In this document: piece by piece, positions 43,072 through 53,825 of the stretch | How positions within the stretch are numbered: the first letter of the stretch is position 1 | How the letters are laid out: each line of letters starts with the position of its first letter | Origin: Pleurotus djamor | Taxonomy: Eukaryota; Basidiomycota; Agaricomycetes; Agaricales; Pleurotaceae | Assembly (NCBI GenBank): GCA_029747585.1 | Contig: JAPEVF010000190.1 | Coordinates: forward strand, 2,685-66,684 | DNA length: 64,000 bases | Direction: 5' to 3' | Program-made: the position numbers and the translations under genes | The notes under the pieces: model-generated | What the model was told of the DNA's origin: nothing | What the model saw: the letters and a program-made list of their open reading frames with translations, nothing else | Database searches by the model: none

Positions 43072-43364
43072 AGCAGATGCGATGTGGTGTGACGCAAGAA
43101 GTTCGCGAGGTAAATGGTGCGTATACTCTGATCCAGGGTCGTTCCTGATCACGATTCACTACTACATCACTAACGCACGCAAAATAACTATGATCATGAG
43201 TTGCTGGTCCCATCAAAGTGATTCCGATGAGGACAAGCAGACTGACGTCGATGAATATTGCTGGTACTGTTACGGTTCTACATCTCCAAGAGGAGTTCAG
43301 ATAACAAGCTTCTTACAACGTCACTACATTGCCAATGATATACGCGACGATGTCTTTGATTTTA

Positions 43365-43870
43365 TCAAACGTCCTGAGTAAAAATATCGATATCCCAGCC
43401 TCCGTCGAGAAAATTTGGAGGAAGGATGCGACCAGGAATTGGGCGATCCTTAAACGCAGGCTCAACGTATCCACTAGCACCATCGCCGCTGTAAACGCGG
43501 AGAGAGCTCAATCCCCACAAGCGAGGCAAGGGGGCACTCATTCAGCATGGCGTCGTAGGACTCACGCATTTGCTTATCTGCCTTCAATCGTAGGTCGGAG
43601 GCGCTGGTGGCCCAACCGTCGTCTTTAACTTGCACGATGAGTACTGGGCGATGTTTCGCATCGAAGACGACGAAATCGACGGGTTCGCGTCGAGCAACAA
43701 AGAACTCGAATGAGTTGGGGTCAAAGCAGTAGGTGAGAAGTGTGTTGTAGGGCCCGTAATAACGACTATACTCGTTCCTCGCGACATATTTCGAAGATTT
43801 TGAGAAGACCTCGAGGCCACTCTTTGGCGGTTGCGAACGACATTTGCTGAGTTGATCGTTGGGCTGAGAG
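43365..43870 (-). pseudogene. broken copy A of an agaricomycete nuclease-like family
   Basis: The minus-strand frame reads KYVARNEYSRYYGPYNTLLT, YCFDPNSFEFFVARREPVDF, VVFDAKHRPVLIVQVKDDGW, DLRLKADKQMRESYDAMLNE and CPLASL. A one-base shift between about 43,511 and 43,525 is then needed to reach WGLSSLRVYSGDGASGYVEP and FLDGGWDIDIFTQDV, stop at 43365. I have seen this block order in many agaricomycete proteins of unknown function. The VDFVVFD...VLIVQVKDD core resembles a PD-(D/E)XK pattern with Gln in place of Glu (inference). No clear start. Either a recent pseudogene or a consensus indel. Confidence 0.6.
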
Positions 43871-44016
43871 CTCGGGTAATTTTACTCTGCTTATTGCAGG
43901 GCCGAGATGCCGGGTCATGATCTCGTCAGATCTGCGACTCTGATCACTTCGCAATTATTGTTTATGAATATAAATATTTCGCCAGCGGACAAATCGTCAC
44001 CCGAAACTTGACTCGA

Positions 44017-45453
44017 ATGACTTCCCCCATTTCCATCCCAGGAGGCAGAGCGCATGTTGCCGTCTCGGTCTCTCCAACCACCACCACCATCCATGACAGA
44101 TTCTCCTCCAGGCGCGAGTCCGTAGACCTCTCCAAGCCCAGGCTGTTGCGTCCGATTGACAACGGTGTCCTTCGCCTCCTTCTCCTCGAAAACATCAGCC
44201 AGGAGGCCGTAAAAGCTTTCCGTGCACAGGGTTTCCATGTAGACCACTACACCAAGGCCCTCTCAGAGGACGAGCTCATCGAAAAGCTGCCCTCTTACCA
44301 TGCCATTGGTATTCGCAGCAAGACTAGAATCACCCAGCGTGTTCTCAAAGCTGCCTCCAAAGTACGCCCCTTCGTTCCCCCATTTCCCCCCTTGCTGATA
44401 GAAGTCTCCTAGCTCCTGGTCATTGGTTGCTTCTGCATCGGCACCAACCAGGTCGACCTTTCTGCAGCAGCACACGCAGGAGTCCCCGTTTTCAATTCCC
44501 CCTTCTCCAACTCTCGTTCTGTCGCCGAGTTGGTCATTTCAGAACTCATTGCCCTCTCTCGCCAACTTTTCGAACGGTCCTACGAGCTGCGTCAGGGGAT
44601 TTGGAACAAACAGTCCAAGGGATGCTGGGAAATCCGTGGCAAGACCCTCGGTATAGTGGGCTATGGCCACATCGGCTCTCAGCTCTCAGTTCTCGCAGAA
44701 GCATTTGGCATGCGTGTCCTGTTCTATGACGTTGTGAACATCATGCCCCTGGGTTCCGCTCGGCAAGTCGAGTCCCTCACGGCCCTTCTTCGCGAATCAG
44801 ATTTTGTCACATTGCACGTCCCAGAGCTGCCCGAGACAATGAACATGATATCCACAGATCAGCTCGCGCAGATGAAAGAAGGGGCCTACCTCATTAACAA
44901 TGCTCGTGGAACTGTCGTTGATATCCCAGCCCTCATCGAGGCACTCAAGTCCAAGCACCTCGCGGGTGCCGCCATAGATGTTTTCCCCAGCGAACCCGGT
45001 TCCAACGGTGCTCCTTTCGACGACCAGGTCAACTCATGGGCCTCAGAACTCCGCTCGCTTCCCAATGTCATCCTCACACCCCACATCGGAGGTTCTACGG
45101 AGGAAGCACAGCGTATGATTGGGGAGGAAGTTGCGTCTGCCTTGACACGCTATCTTGGCTATGGCACCACTCTCGGTGCTGTCAATTTCCCAGAGGTCAA
45201 TCTCCGCGCGATTACGACGGAGCAAGGCAACTTCGTACGCGTTTGCCACGTACACAAAAACCAGCCTGGTGTGCTCAGGCTTGTCAACGAAGCGCTGTCG
45301 CCTTACAATGTCGAAAAGCAATACTCCGATTCCAAGGGCGATGTTGCTTATCTCATGGCAGATATCGCAGACGTCAGCTTGGCCGATGTAAAACGCCTCA
45401 TCCAGACGATTAATGAAACTCAGGCCAATATCTTGACCCGTTTCCTAGCATAA
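44017..45453 (+). CDS. SER3: D-3-phosphoglycerate dehydrogenase
   Basis: First enzyme of serine synthesis, oxidising 3-phosphoglycerate with NAD+. The ATG at 44017 (MTSPISIPGGRAHVAVSVSP) is followed by LRLLLLENISQEAVKAFRAQ, LPSYHAIGIRSKTRIT and, after one intron, IGCFCIGTNQVDLSAAAHAG. The NAD site is GKTLGIVGYGHIGSQLS. The catalytic Arg is in NNARGTVVD, the Glu-containing region is GAAIDVFPSEPGSNG and the His is in LTPHIGGSTEEAQR. The tail NFVRVCHVHKNQPGVLRLVN and ADVKRLIQTINETQANILTR is an ACT domain, which in this family binds serine for feedback control. About 460 residues. Convergent with RAD51, 117 bases between the ends. Confidence 0.95.
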
Positions 45454-45570
45454 TAACCTAATGTACCGTGTACGAACTGTTAACATAATTACTGGTCATT
45501 ATTACCAGTGGTAGTCAATGAAAAAAAATACAGTATACAGTTGAGGATGACAAACAACTTCGACAAGCAT

Positions 45571-46847
45571 CTACGTCTCTTCCTCCGGGTCGCCAATACC
45601 ACTGCCAAGGATGGCGAATTGTGTTTCCATCTCTGGTAAACACGGTGAATCGTAGATCTTGCATGTACGTGTGCTTCCACGGCCCTTCTTCAATTGCAAG
45701 CTATTGCCGAACGTGTCATGAATGAATTGGCGCGAAGAACATTCTGGCTCACCGTGTGGTTGAAGCATGGGCCATGATGTTGCCTCCGATTGGTTTCTTC
45801 TCATTTCCAGCGTAGGGCCCTGCTGAAGCATCCGGATTTGACATCACCTGATTGGTGACTACCACAGCGATGCCGAACTGTACTATATGAGCTTCATCGA
45901 CAAGTGCACGACCATACGTACCTCGTCTGCTAACCGTTGAAGTGTTCGAAGGAATTTACCAAGATGTGTCTGCCTAGAGGATAATTCCCCCCGACCATTG
46001 AAGTCCGTTCGATAGAGCGCAGTGCATGAATCGACGATCAGTAAGCAGAACCTGTTTCAGCTCGTTAGGTTGCTCAATCATTCAGATCAGAACGGTGTCG
46101 TACCTGGACTCTGACATCAGAGCGCTGGCGCTGGTAAGCAATTGGTTCTGATGATCTGCATTATATGCGCGGGCATATGCAACGTTGTCCAAGACCTCCT
46201 CCCCGTTGAGTCCGTAGCGTTCGGCTACCGCGAGTAGTCGAACCGGTCGAAATGTGCCCTCCGTGTCGATGTAGAGACATTTACCCTCTCCTCCCCCCAT
46301 ACTCACAGGGAGCTGGCACGTTACAGCAAGGGTGTGACATATCTGAGATTTCCCGGTTCTGAATTCTCCAAAGAGCTCAGTGATGGCACCGGTCTCGATA
46401 CCACCTATATGCGCTCGTCAGCGAAGCGAAGTAAAAGTAAAATGCCGTCACGCACCTCCCAAGAGAGCATCCAGTTGCTTTGAGCCCGTAGTTATATGCA
46501 CCAATTCTGATCGTCGCGCATGAACTTCAGTCGCGCTTTGAAAGCCGAGAGGAACAATCTTCTGGGCTACACGCCAATGAGCATACGCATACACTTGCCA
46601 AACGGGGGGCAATATGCGCACCTTCAGCAATAATCTTGTCCGCTTTCTGCTCCGATATACCCTTTATACTGATCAAAGCTTTCTTGGGGGTAAAAGCGAC
46701 TGATTCCACAGTGTTCAGTCCAGCATCTGAGAGTTTCTTTATGTCGTTTGGATGGATCCCAGCTTCCTGTAGTTTGCCGATGAGAAGAGGTCCGGAAGCA
46801 ATGTAAGAGTCGTCTCCTTCGCCATCGGCCTGTGAAGCTTGGGACAT
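45571..46847 (-). CDS. RAD51: RAD51 recombinase
   Basis: RecA-type strand-exchange protein for homologous recombination. The ATG at 46847 gives [13 protein letters not shown]. The N-terminal HhH domain is [20 protein letters not shown] and [17 protein letters not shown], followed by [17 protein letters not shown]. Walker A is [20 protein letters not shown], then [40 protein letters not shown] and [17 protein letters not shown]. Walker B is [20 protein letters not shown], then [37 protein letters not shown] and [20 protein letters not shown]. The end is GDPEEET. Around eight exons. A TTG-initiated frame extends further upstream but the Kozak-like ATG at 46847 matches the usual start. Confidence 0.96.
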
Positions 46848-46910
46848 GTTGATAATGGGACGGTAGGTGGTGGCAACTGGAAAGGCGTATGCTTGGACGC
46901 CGCGAGGCAC

Positions 46911-46937
46911 TGAGTCAGCCGACGCGTTCGCCACGTG
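46911..46937. promoter_or_regulatory. RAD51 promoter: MCB (ACGCGT), TGAGTCA and CACGTG
   Basis: About 65-90 bases upstream of the RAD51 ATG lie TGAGTCA (46,911-46,917), ACGCGT (46,922-46,927) and CACGTG (46,932-46,937). ACGCGT is the MluI cell-cycle box bound by MBF, which in budding yeast drives RAD51 at G1/S. Conservation of that control in this fungus is an inference. Confidence 0.5.
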
Positions 46938-47149
46938 ATCGCGCAGCTAATCTTATCGGTGCTTGAAGTTTAATTTCCAGCAGTGCGCTTGCTGAGTAGC
47001 TACTACATAGTAGGAGACGATGAGGCGGATTTGATTCCTATCGATACTGACGGCGACTACAGCTATACGAATTGAAAAGGAAGGAAGAAAAGGCACGCTA
47101 ATGAACTACCATGCATGGCCTCCTCGAGTCTCGACGATCTCTTTCTCTT

Positions 47150-47560
47150 CTTCTCTTCTTCAAACCCTTTTTGAAGAACATCGATATTCCATTCAAAGTG
47201 AGAAGGAGATCACCAGGGATTGGCCTCAGACACCATCCCCACAAACGATGCAAGGGGGAATTCTTCTTTGATTTGAACGATGATGAATACTGGGCGACGT
47301 TCTGTGAGCGGGGCGAAGAAACTGAAAAGATTTACGGCATCACCGGGAGCAACCAAAGCTGGGGACGAACAACACAACTTGTTGTAGGGCCCCGCAATAG
47401 CAATTCTCAGATGCCCATGCCGATGTATTTCGAAGATATTGAAGAGACCAACTGGCATGCATCGACCGTGAACGGCATGCTGATAGAACAAAGATTTTAG
47501 TGGTTGCCAGCACAGCGGGCATTGCCCTATACCCCCTCTGCAGGATATTCTGAGTTTATC
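47150..47560 (-). pseudogene. broken copy B of the same nuclease-like family
   Basis: The minus strand has GPYNKL, then in shifted frames FFAPLTERRPVFIIVQIK joined directly to EEFPLASFVGMVSEANPW, and a last trace of WNIDVLQKG. It aligns with copy A block by block (SSKYI against SSKYV, GPYNKL against GPYNTL, RPVFIIVQIK against RPVLIVQVK, FPLASF against CPLASL, WNID against WDID). About 30 residues of copy A are missing after the VQIK block, and at least one in-frame stop and one shift occur. No start. The homologous DNA reads best on the minus strand, so plus-strand frames here are shadows. Confidence 0.55.
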
Positions 47561-47565
47561 CTGAA

Positions 47566-48157
47566 CTAAATGTAAGTTCCTTCACGCTTCTTTTCAGCGT
47601 GATATGAAGGAGAAAATCTCAATATCTTTTCCCATGTGTCTATCATATACGCAGGGGACTTTACTCTGATGATATTGTGATCGGCGCCTTGAGGCATAGG
47701 ACTCAACCAATCCCTGCCCTTGTTCAGCACCACATTCCAAAATATTGACACTGAGGATACGAAGAAAGTATCCGAGATGATATCGAGAGGATAGTAGGAA
47801 TGACCTACATCAGCAATATCCTAGAGTAAGTTTCAATAATTTTCAGCATAACTTCACCATATCATGTCCGGGGGAAATAGGGCAATGCCCGCAGTGCAGA
47901 TAGAATACCTAAAACACGTACACGGACGGTGAGTATGGAGACAGTCATGCAGTCAATCTTATCAACTATTGAGAATACTGAACCACTCAAAATGCGCCAA
48001 GGCTATTGCTAGATCGGGATTCATAATACACTCAAACGGGGTGCATAAGACATAAGATGCATAGCGGAGTGGTACGAGTACCGATGTTTTGTGTGTAATG
48101 CATGATACATACAGAAGGAGAGGCAACAAAGACAACGACCGACAACCGATGAAGCAT
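47566..48157. other. about 590 bases, unassigned
   Basis: A short minus-strand frame (47,751-47,566) contains VSIFWNVVLNKGRDWLSPMP and KSPAYMIDTWEKILRFSPSY, which looks protein-like but matches nothing I know. It might be a relic exon next to pseudogene copy B. The remainder is the 3' flank of RPL13. Confidence 0.35.
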
Positions 48158-48961
48158 TTATTTCTTCTTGGCTGCTTCCTCTTCCTCCTTCTGTTAAAAG
48201 GGTAGAGGATATTGTTAGCAGGTGGCATGCATCGATGAACGGAATATGATGTTACCTTGGCAGCGCGGACTTTTCGTGCACCCTCGTATCTCTTGCTTGC
48301 GCGGGCATTGCGGAGGGTCTTGTAAGCCTCGAAGTCTCGCTCTTCTTGGGTAATCTTGCGTGGGGCTTCGGCGACAAATGAATCGGGGAGGGGGATGGCG
48401 GCGCGGGTTGTGTCAGCCTTAAGGTCCTCAGGCTACAATACAAGATCTTCAAAACAAAGTACGCATCAAGATTTCGAAAATACGCACTGAGGAGTCGCCC
48501 TTCTTGGGCTTGCCAGCCTTGCGGGGGAACACAATCAAGCGGGCCTTGTAGGCCTTTAGTCGCTCAACATTGACAGCCTTGCCCTCCGCGCTGAGATTTC
48601 TCCTTCTGTGATCCACAACAATGCCAACACCACGAGCCTCCTTCTTTCCAATACCAGCCTCCTTCAACTCAGCCAATGTGAAACCACGTCCCTCACGAAG
48701 TTTGCGGTTGTAGCGGACGGTTTGTCCACGGACAGCAGGACGAAGAAGGGTAAGGGGGCGGACACCCAATGAAGTGGCCTTGGCCTTGCGAGCGGTGCGG
48801 CGACGAAGCTTACGGCCAGGTTGGTCGAACCAAGTGCGAACCCGTCGTTGCCAATCCTTGCGGAAATGGTTACCGTGGAGGACTGATCATGGACGATCAG
48901 CTTGGTGAAGAAGATATACACTGAGTCCTCCGAGCTCACCGTTGTTGTACCGGAAACCCAT
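48158..48961 (-). CDS. RPL13: 60S ribosomal protein L13 (eL13)
   Basis: Large-subunit ribosomal protein. The ATG at 48961 gives MGFRYNN. The first intron (donor gtgagc) joins it to [20 protein letters not shown] and [16 protein letters not shown]. Next come [60 protein letters not shown] and [20 protein letters not shown], then a later exon [20 protein letters not shown]. The last exon [10 protein letters not shown] ends at 48158. The motif VDHRRRNLS is invariant in eL13. About 210 residues in four exons. Confidence 0.95.
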
Positions 48962-49584
48962 GTATTAGTCTAGCAGATGTTTCTCTAGTCAGTCAAAGCG
49001 GTTTGTCGCACAAGCATAGTCTCTACCTTGATGTCTTGAGGTCGTTGCGGGTGGTGTCGAAAGCTTTTGGCGTAGGACCAAATTAGGACGGGTGGCTTGT
49101 AATGACTGCACAGTTTCTCGACGGCAATCGCCGGCCACTTTACCACGTCCTGCTGATGTAAGACGACCCTGAGGTGTCCCCACAGTTACTTCGATCGATC
49201 GACCTTTTTGAGTATTCCTACTCCAAGAACCACACGGCGGCCAAGTTGATGTGTGAACGTTCTCTCAGTGCGAAGGACAAACGGCTCGTGCTAGTGCGAC
49301 GTCTCGGATTGCGTAGATCCCCGTTCTTGCTCCTCTCCATCAATGACACTTCTGTGCTCAGGCACTGTAAAAAAGGATGCTTGAAGCCACCGAACCCTAG
49401 TGGCGCGAGTTTCTTACTAGCGGGGCTAAACGAAAGCTGGGACACAATGTCTTGCTTCTCCGCACTCGGTTTTCTTTCGTTACGTCTTGGGAATTAAACT
49501 ACACTCCTTCCTCCTTCTGGCACATCCTTGCGGTATTTAAATCATGTCCAAGCTCTGTTCTCCCACAAGTGCCCCCCTTCGAAC
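48962..49584. other. divergent promoter between RPL13 and MetE-like gene
   Basis: About 620 bases with no convincing exon; several open frames on both strands lack any motif. TATTTAAA at about 49,532-49,539, some 45 bases before the MetE-like ATG, could be its TATA element. Confidence 0.5.
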
Positions 49585-51419
49585 ATGCCGGTGCAAAACT
49601 TTCCTCTCCCCATCCTCTCCCGCGTAGACCATGTTGGCTCCTTGCTCAGGCCTGCCTCTCTGCTTCATTGTCGATCTGAGCGCGAGCTCGGCCTGTGCTC
49701 TGCCGACCGCCTCGAGTCGGCTGAAGACGATGCGGTCGCACAGATCATCAAGCTACAGCTTGACCTCGGCATAGCATCCATCACCGATGGTGAGATGAGA
49801 AGGTAAGAATCATTGTCTGGATGCAATTGCCGGACTACTTAATGGCTCTTCTAGAGGAGTCTTTTTCGAAGGCGTCTTCGAGAACCTTTGTGGAATGACT
49901 ATCGCCATGCGTAAGTATCAACTTGTAGCATCTGAAGCTCTCAAAGTTTTATATCATTTCCTTCATAATTCCCGAAGGCCCAATCACCGACTTCAAAGTG
50001 AGTTGTGTCTTGCAGGACCATTGTTGCTCTTGTCATTCAATTTGCGTAGCCGTACATCCCTCACATCAAATTGATGTATGGCGCTGGGGTCTTGGAGTCA
50101 CAGTCCATGTATTGTTCGGTGGGTTTCTTAGCCTATGACGCTGGAGGAGTCTCATCCTTCGTAATAGGGCTTAATCAGACGGACGAAACCTTTCTACGTC
50201 GAGCAGTTCAAATCCCTGAAGTGGTCCGTCCCTGAGGAGGTAAGAAGTCCCTATCCACCTCCGCAGAACCTCTGAAGAAACCTTCTTAGTATGTACCACT
50301 AATTAAAGTGACCATGTGCTCTCCGACCTGGTTCCACCAGCGGCATGGTTCAGACCTTACATATGACAGGACTATTTACCAAAACGACGGTAGGCCTCGT
50401 TAGGTTTAGGTTCTTCGGCGTATTTGAGTAAAGAACCGGTAGATGAATACTTCGACGATTTGGGAAGAGCCTATCGCGAAGAAATACAAGAGCTCTACAA
50501 CTTGGGTTGTCGTTAGTGTTTCCATATCCTTATATCCTCTGTTAACACCAACTAATTTACCACAGGCCGCATTCAAATTGATGACCCCACCTTCTGTTAT
50601 TTTTGTAATGATGACATGATATCGGGTATGCGTCAGGCAGGCGTCGACCCAGACTCATTGCTGGAAACGTACATCCGTGCCATCAACGTGTGTGTACAAG
50701 ACCGGCCTGCTGACCTCTCTGTCGGGGTTCATATGTGTCACGGCAACTACAAGGTCAGAATTAGTCACTGGCTTACTATTAGATGCTGATAAGGTGGTTC
50801 GGTAGGGCATACACTTTTCGCAAGGGGGCTACAACCGCATCGCGAAGCAGGTGTTCAATGATCTTGACGTTGACGTGTTCTATGTACGTTCTTGTCGGCG
50901 TGTTCTCCAGTTCCGTCTCTAACCTTTAACGGAACAGTTGGAATACGACACCGAGCGCTCGGGAAACTTTGCACCGTTGAAAGACTTCCCTCTCAATAAG
51001 ATCGCCGTCCTTGGCCTAGTCACCACTAAATCCCCGAAGGTGAGCCGGAACAGAAGTTGTCCGACCATTTTAAGACTTTGACCCTCATTTCATCCAGCTG
51101 GAAACGCTTGAAGAGCTCAAGGCACGCGTCAACGAGGCAGCTGACGCCATGACGCGGGAGAACCCACACCGGTCGAAGGACATGGCACTGAACCAGTTGA
51201 GTTCTCGTCTCCTATGAATGGCTGGCGGTTGTTCTAAACGGTGCGATAGGCTTTGTGTCAGCCCCCAATGCGGCTTTGCCTCCGTTTGTGAAGGGAACCC
51301 TTTGACTGAACTCGTGAGTCTTATTCCCTCGGTTACGTATGGGGTTGCTGACTTCTTTGTAGGACCAGAAGAGAAAGTTGGAGCTACTGGTGCAAGCCGC
51401 GAAGGAAATATGGCGATGA
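49585..51419 (+). CDS. cobalamin-independent methionine synthase II-like (UROD/MetE-like) protein
   Basis: Single-barrel relative of the MetE C-terminal domain, probably a zinc-dependent methyltransferase; its substrate in fungi is not settled. The ATG at 49585 gives MPVQNFPLPILSRVDHVGSL and LRPASLL. Ten or so short exons follow: IIKLQLDLGIASITDGEMRR, GVFFEGVFENLCGMTI, RKPFYVEQFKSLKW, VTMCSPTWFHQRHGSDLTYD, GRAYREEIQELYNLGCRRIQ, IDDPTFCYFCNDDMISGMRQ, VGVHMCHGNYKGIHFSQGGY, VDVFYLEYDTERSGNFAPLK and VLGLVTTKSPKLETLEEL. The last exons are LCVSPQCGFASVCEGNPLTE and DQKRKLELLVQAAKEIWR. His/Cys of VHMCHGN and the Cys of QCGF fit the zinc ligands of the family. Confidence 0.85.
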
Positions 51420-51754
51420 GGGCTATTATAATAATCACGATACTACTTCTATATCTATCCACTGTTTATAGCGTTGTCAGCTCCGTGTCCGTGAATATCG
51501 TCCATTCTGTATATTGAATGTCGACGGATACGTGACTACTGTGCGCTAAGCATCTGCCCCAGCGGGTCGCCAAGGACAAGTGTTTCATGAAAACGCGGCT
51601 TACGTAAGGGCCCTGATACGATCCTAGTTGTGCTCGTCGACACGGCCTCATTTCTTTCTTGCCCAGCCACACTCCTTTCCCCAAGTCCTGAGCCCGTCTC
51701 TCCTTCTCTCTCTCTCTTACGCCAGTCCCTTTCTTTCATCTTCGCCTGTCTGTG
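51420..51754. other. intergenic, promoter of surface-protein gene
   Basis: CT-rich stretch at about 51,650-51,750 (CTCCTTCTCTCTCTCTCTTA) just before the ATG at 51,755, as in other strong fungal promoters. No exon seen. Confidence 0.5.
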
Positions 51755-52886
51755 ATGCGGGCCCGTCATGTCTGGCTCGCGATAAGCCTCCTTCTCGTCC
51801 CTCTGGCAGGCGCTTTCAGCTTCACAGACACTCCAGGAACCCAGTGCGATAATATCGACATCGAATGGTCTGGTGCGCTTCGTTTCTTCCGCTAGTGGCT
51901 TTTCGAATTTACTCAAAGCTTCTTTATCCATGTATAGGTGGTGTTCCTCCCTTTCAATTGCTATTGATACCTGTAAAGGATTTTGCACACGGGTGATCTG
52001 CGCTCTGTCTGACTTCTTGATAGGTCTTCGGGACTCAGAGGAACGTGTCTATTCCGGCTGCTGCGTTCTCAAATGGTCGAGGTCGTTTCTCCACCCAGCT
52101 TACCTTCCGTCAGGATGCACAATACCTCTTGTCCATGTCCGATGCGACGGGGCTTGGGACTGGGGGATATACACCCGTTAGGACAGTCGGGCCTTCACAA
52201 GGTGGTTCTTGTGATACGACTATGCCCAGTAAGAAACTAGCTTCCTCCGTGTCTTTTTCGGCTTGCTCAAGTACCCCAGGTGTCGCTTTTAACTTCGAGT
52301 TGAATTCCGCTCTTCAGCAATGCAGGTAGGTTTTGACACCGATACCCGCAACTCCGTCCTTATCGCCTTCAGACCATTCACATTCAGTGGTTATCCGAAT
52401 GCCATACAACCAGTCACAGCGATGGTACTTCTCCCCTATTCCGTTTTTNCGTGTTTGCTCACAACTGTGTAGGCAATTGTGCCAGGTGGCAGCGCCGTCA
52501 TACTGTCGTCCCAGAGTGGTCCTTCTTTCAACTGGGTAGCCTCTGCACCCAGCGGCACATCAATGATATTTTTGATGTTTGATGCAGCTGGTCGTCCAGG
52601 AGGCTCATCTGACGTTCGGACGGTTGGCCTTACAGATGATGCCACTTGCCTGAATGCGAATTCACCAACGTCCACAACATCGTCTGCAACACCAACGTCA
52701 TCTACGTCGAATTCTCAAACTCCCCGTTCGACTTCTTCAGCCAGTCAGACGTCTTCTGCGGCTTCTTCTACTAGTACCTCGACCGAAGGCGGCTTTTCCA
52801 CGGCGGCGATCGCTGGCACCATTGCAGGAGCATTAGTCTTCCTGGCAGTTGCTATCACACTCGGACTTTTCTGCCTGAAAAGGAGN
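51755..52886 (+). CDS. single-span surface protein with Ser/Thr stalk, 3' end lost
   Basis: Member of an unnamed, common agaricomycete family (inference from the motif order). The ATG at 51755 opens a signal peptide (MRARHVWLAISLLLVPLAGA) and FSFTDTPGTQCDNIDIEW. Spliced exons give QRNVSIPAAAFSNGRGRFST, QYLLSMSDATGLGTGGYTPV, GVAFNFELNSALQQC and RPFTFSGYPNAIQPVTAM. Two ectodomain repeats end with SMIFLMFDAAGRPGGSSDVR and DDATCLNANSPTS. A Ser/Thr-rich stalk leads to the membrane span IAGTIAGALVFLAVAITLGL followed by FCLKR. The reading frame then enters a cluster of Ns (52,886-52,948), so the cytoplasmic tail and stop are not visible. Confidence 0.72.
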
Positions 52887-53060
52887 CCGTTNTCAATCAA
52901 TCAAAGCCCCNACNACTGNNGNCNNCNGATCGNCNNNATANNACTCGNTGGGCGCCCCCCCCCCCCCCGATTCCGCCGTCACCTTGGTTTTCCCCTCTGT
53001 TTGACTGTTTCTCTACACGGATGCCTTCCGTGAGGGTGTTCCCGTGTGGTATCTGGGTTG
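52887..53060. other. low-quality join: N cluster and poly-C14
   Basis: About 20 Ns within 63 bases, then a run of 14 C (52,955-52,968), then sequence that becomes a partial DM9-gene copy. The surface-protein frame is lost at this point. It looks like a gap closure or misjoin rather than natural sequence. Confidence 0.7.
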
Positions 53061-53102
53061 GAGGCACGATACATCAAAATGGAGGCTCGACGAACCGAGG
53101 AC

Positions 53103-53675
53103 TCCCCAGTGGAATGGTACCCCGACACCCTCGTCTCGACGGATCTTCAAGATGTGTTCTACGGACGCGCGATGGAATCAGCGAAACCCGTACACGCGTT
53201 TGGTGAATCTAATTCTGGAACTCCAGCTGATGCTGTTGCTGGCGGGGGCAAGCTTACGGTCCAGAGACCTGATGGGTCGTGGGACGAGATTGAAGAAGGA
53301 CAGATCTTCTGGAATGAGCAGCCAACGGGAGAGAATCCCTTGGGTACGCGCGAGCTGGATGCAATTCTATGTCACATGTATCGTGATGATACAGACGCTG
53401 GGACGCGTCCACCTCTTACCACAGACGACAACATCCCCGCTCCAAACATCCTCCACAACCCACCTTGCGTGGACCCAGAAGGCCAACCCGTCTACGTCGC
53501 CTCGGAGCTGGACTTCAAAGGCGGTGTTCACCCATGTAAAGTCGCACCCCACCTCTGGCCGAACCATTGTCGAGTGTCGTACGGCGGAGCAGAGGTGCCG
53601 CACAAAGGAAACTATGATCTGCTGCCGTTCTCGACAGAGTTGATGGAATTCGTGGATACTACTGTGTTGCCATAA
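53103..53675 (+). pseudogene. partial inverted copy of the DM9/DUF3421 gene
   Basis: Reads SPVEWYPDTLVSTDLQDVFY through PFSTELMEFVDTTVLP and a stop at 53675. The 561 bases of 53,103-53,663 align without a gap to 58,058-57,498 on the minus strand. By my count 171 of 187 residues agree. The N-terminal two thirds of the parent and the last DM9 exon are missing, and homology fades upstream of about 53,085. No own start is supported. Because differences look mostly conservative, the copy may have been under selection for a time, or it is a piece of a second gene placed here by the assembly. Confidence 0.65.
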
Positions 53676-53825
53676 ATATGGTATGCTGCCCAGCTTGTCG
53701 TACTCCCATCAGCCTTGACCGTGGTAAGCTACTCTACCTGCATGTACACCATGTTCTATGAATTTGAATGTTGAATTTCCCTTTTTTGATTGTATTTGAG
53801 GAATTCCTCAGCTGCCAGGCTACGG

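Noticed and set aside
45485..45525. Small inverted repeat ACTGG...CCAGT after SER3 as a terminator
   Set aside because: The stem is only 5-6 bases, and hairpin terminators do not apply to RNA polymerase II genes.
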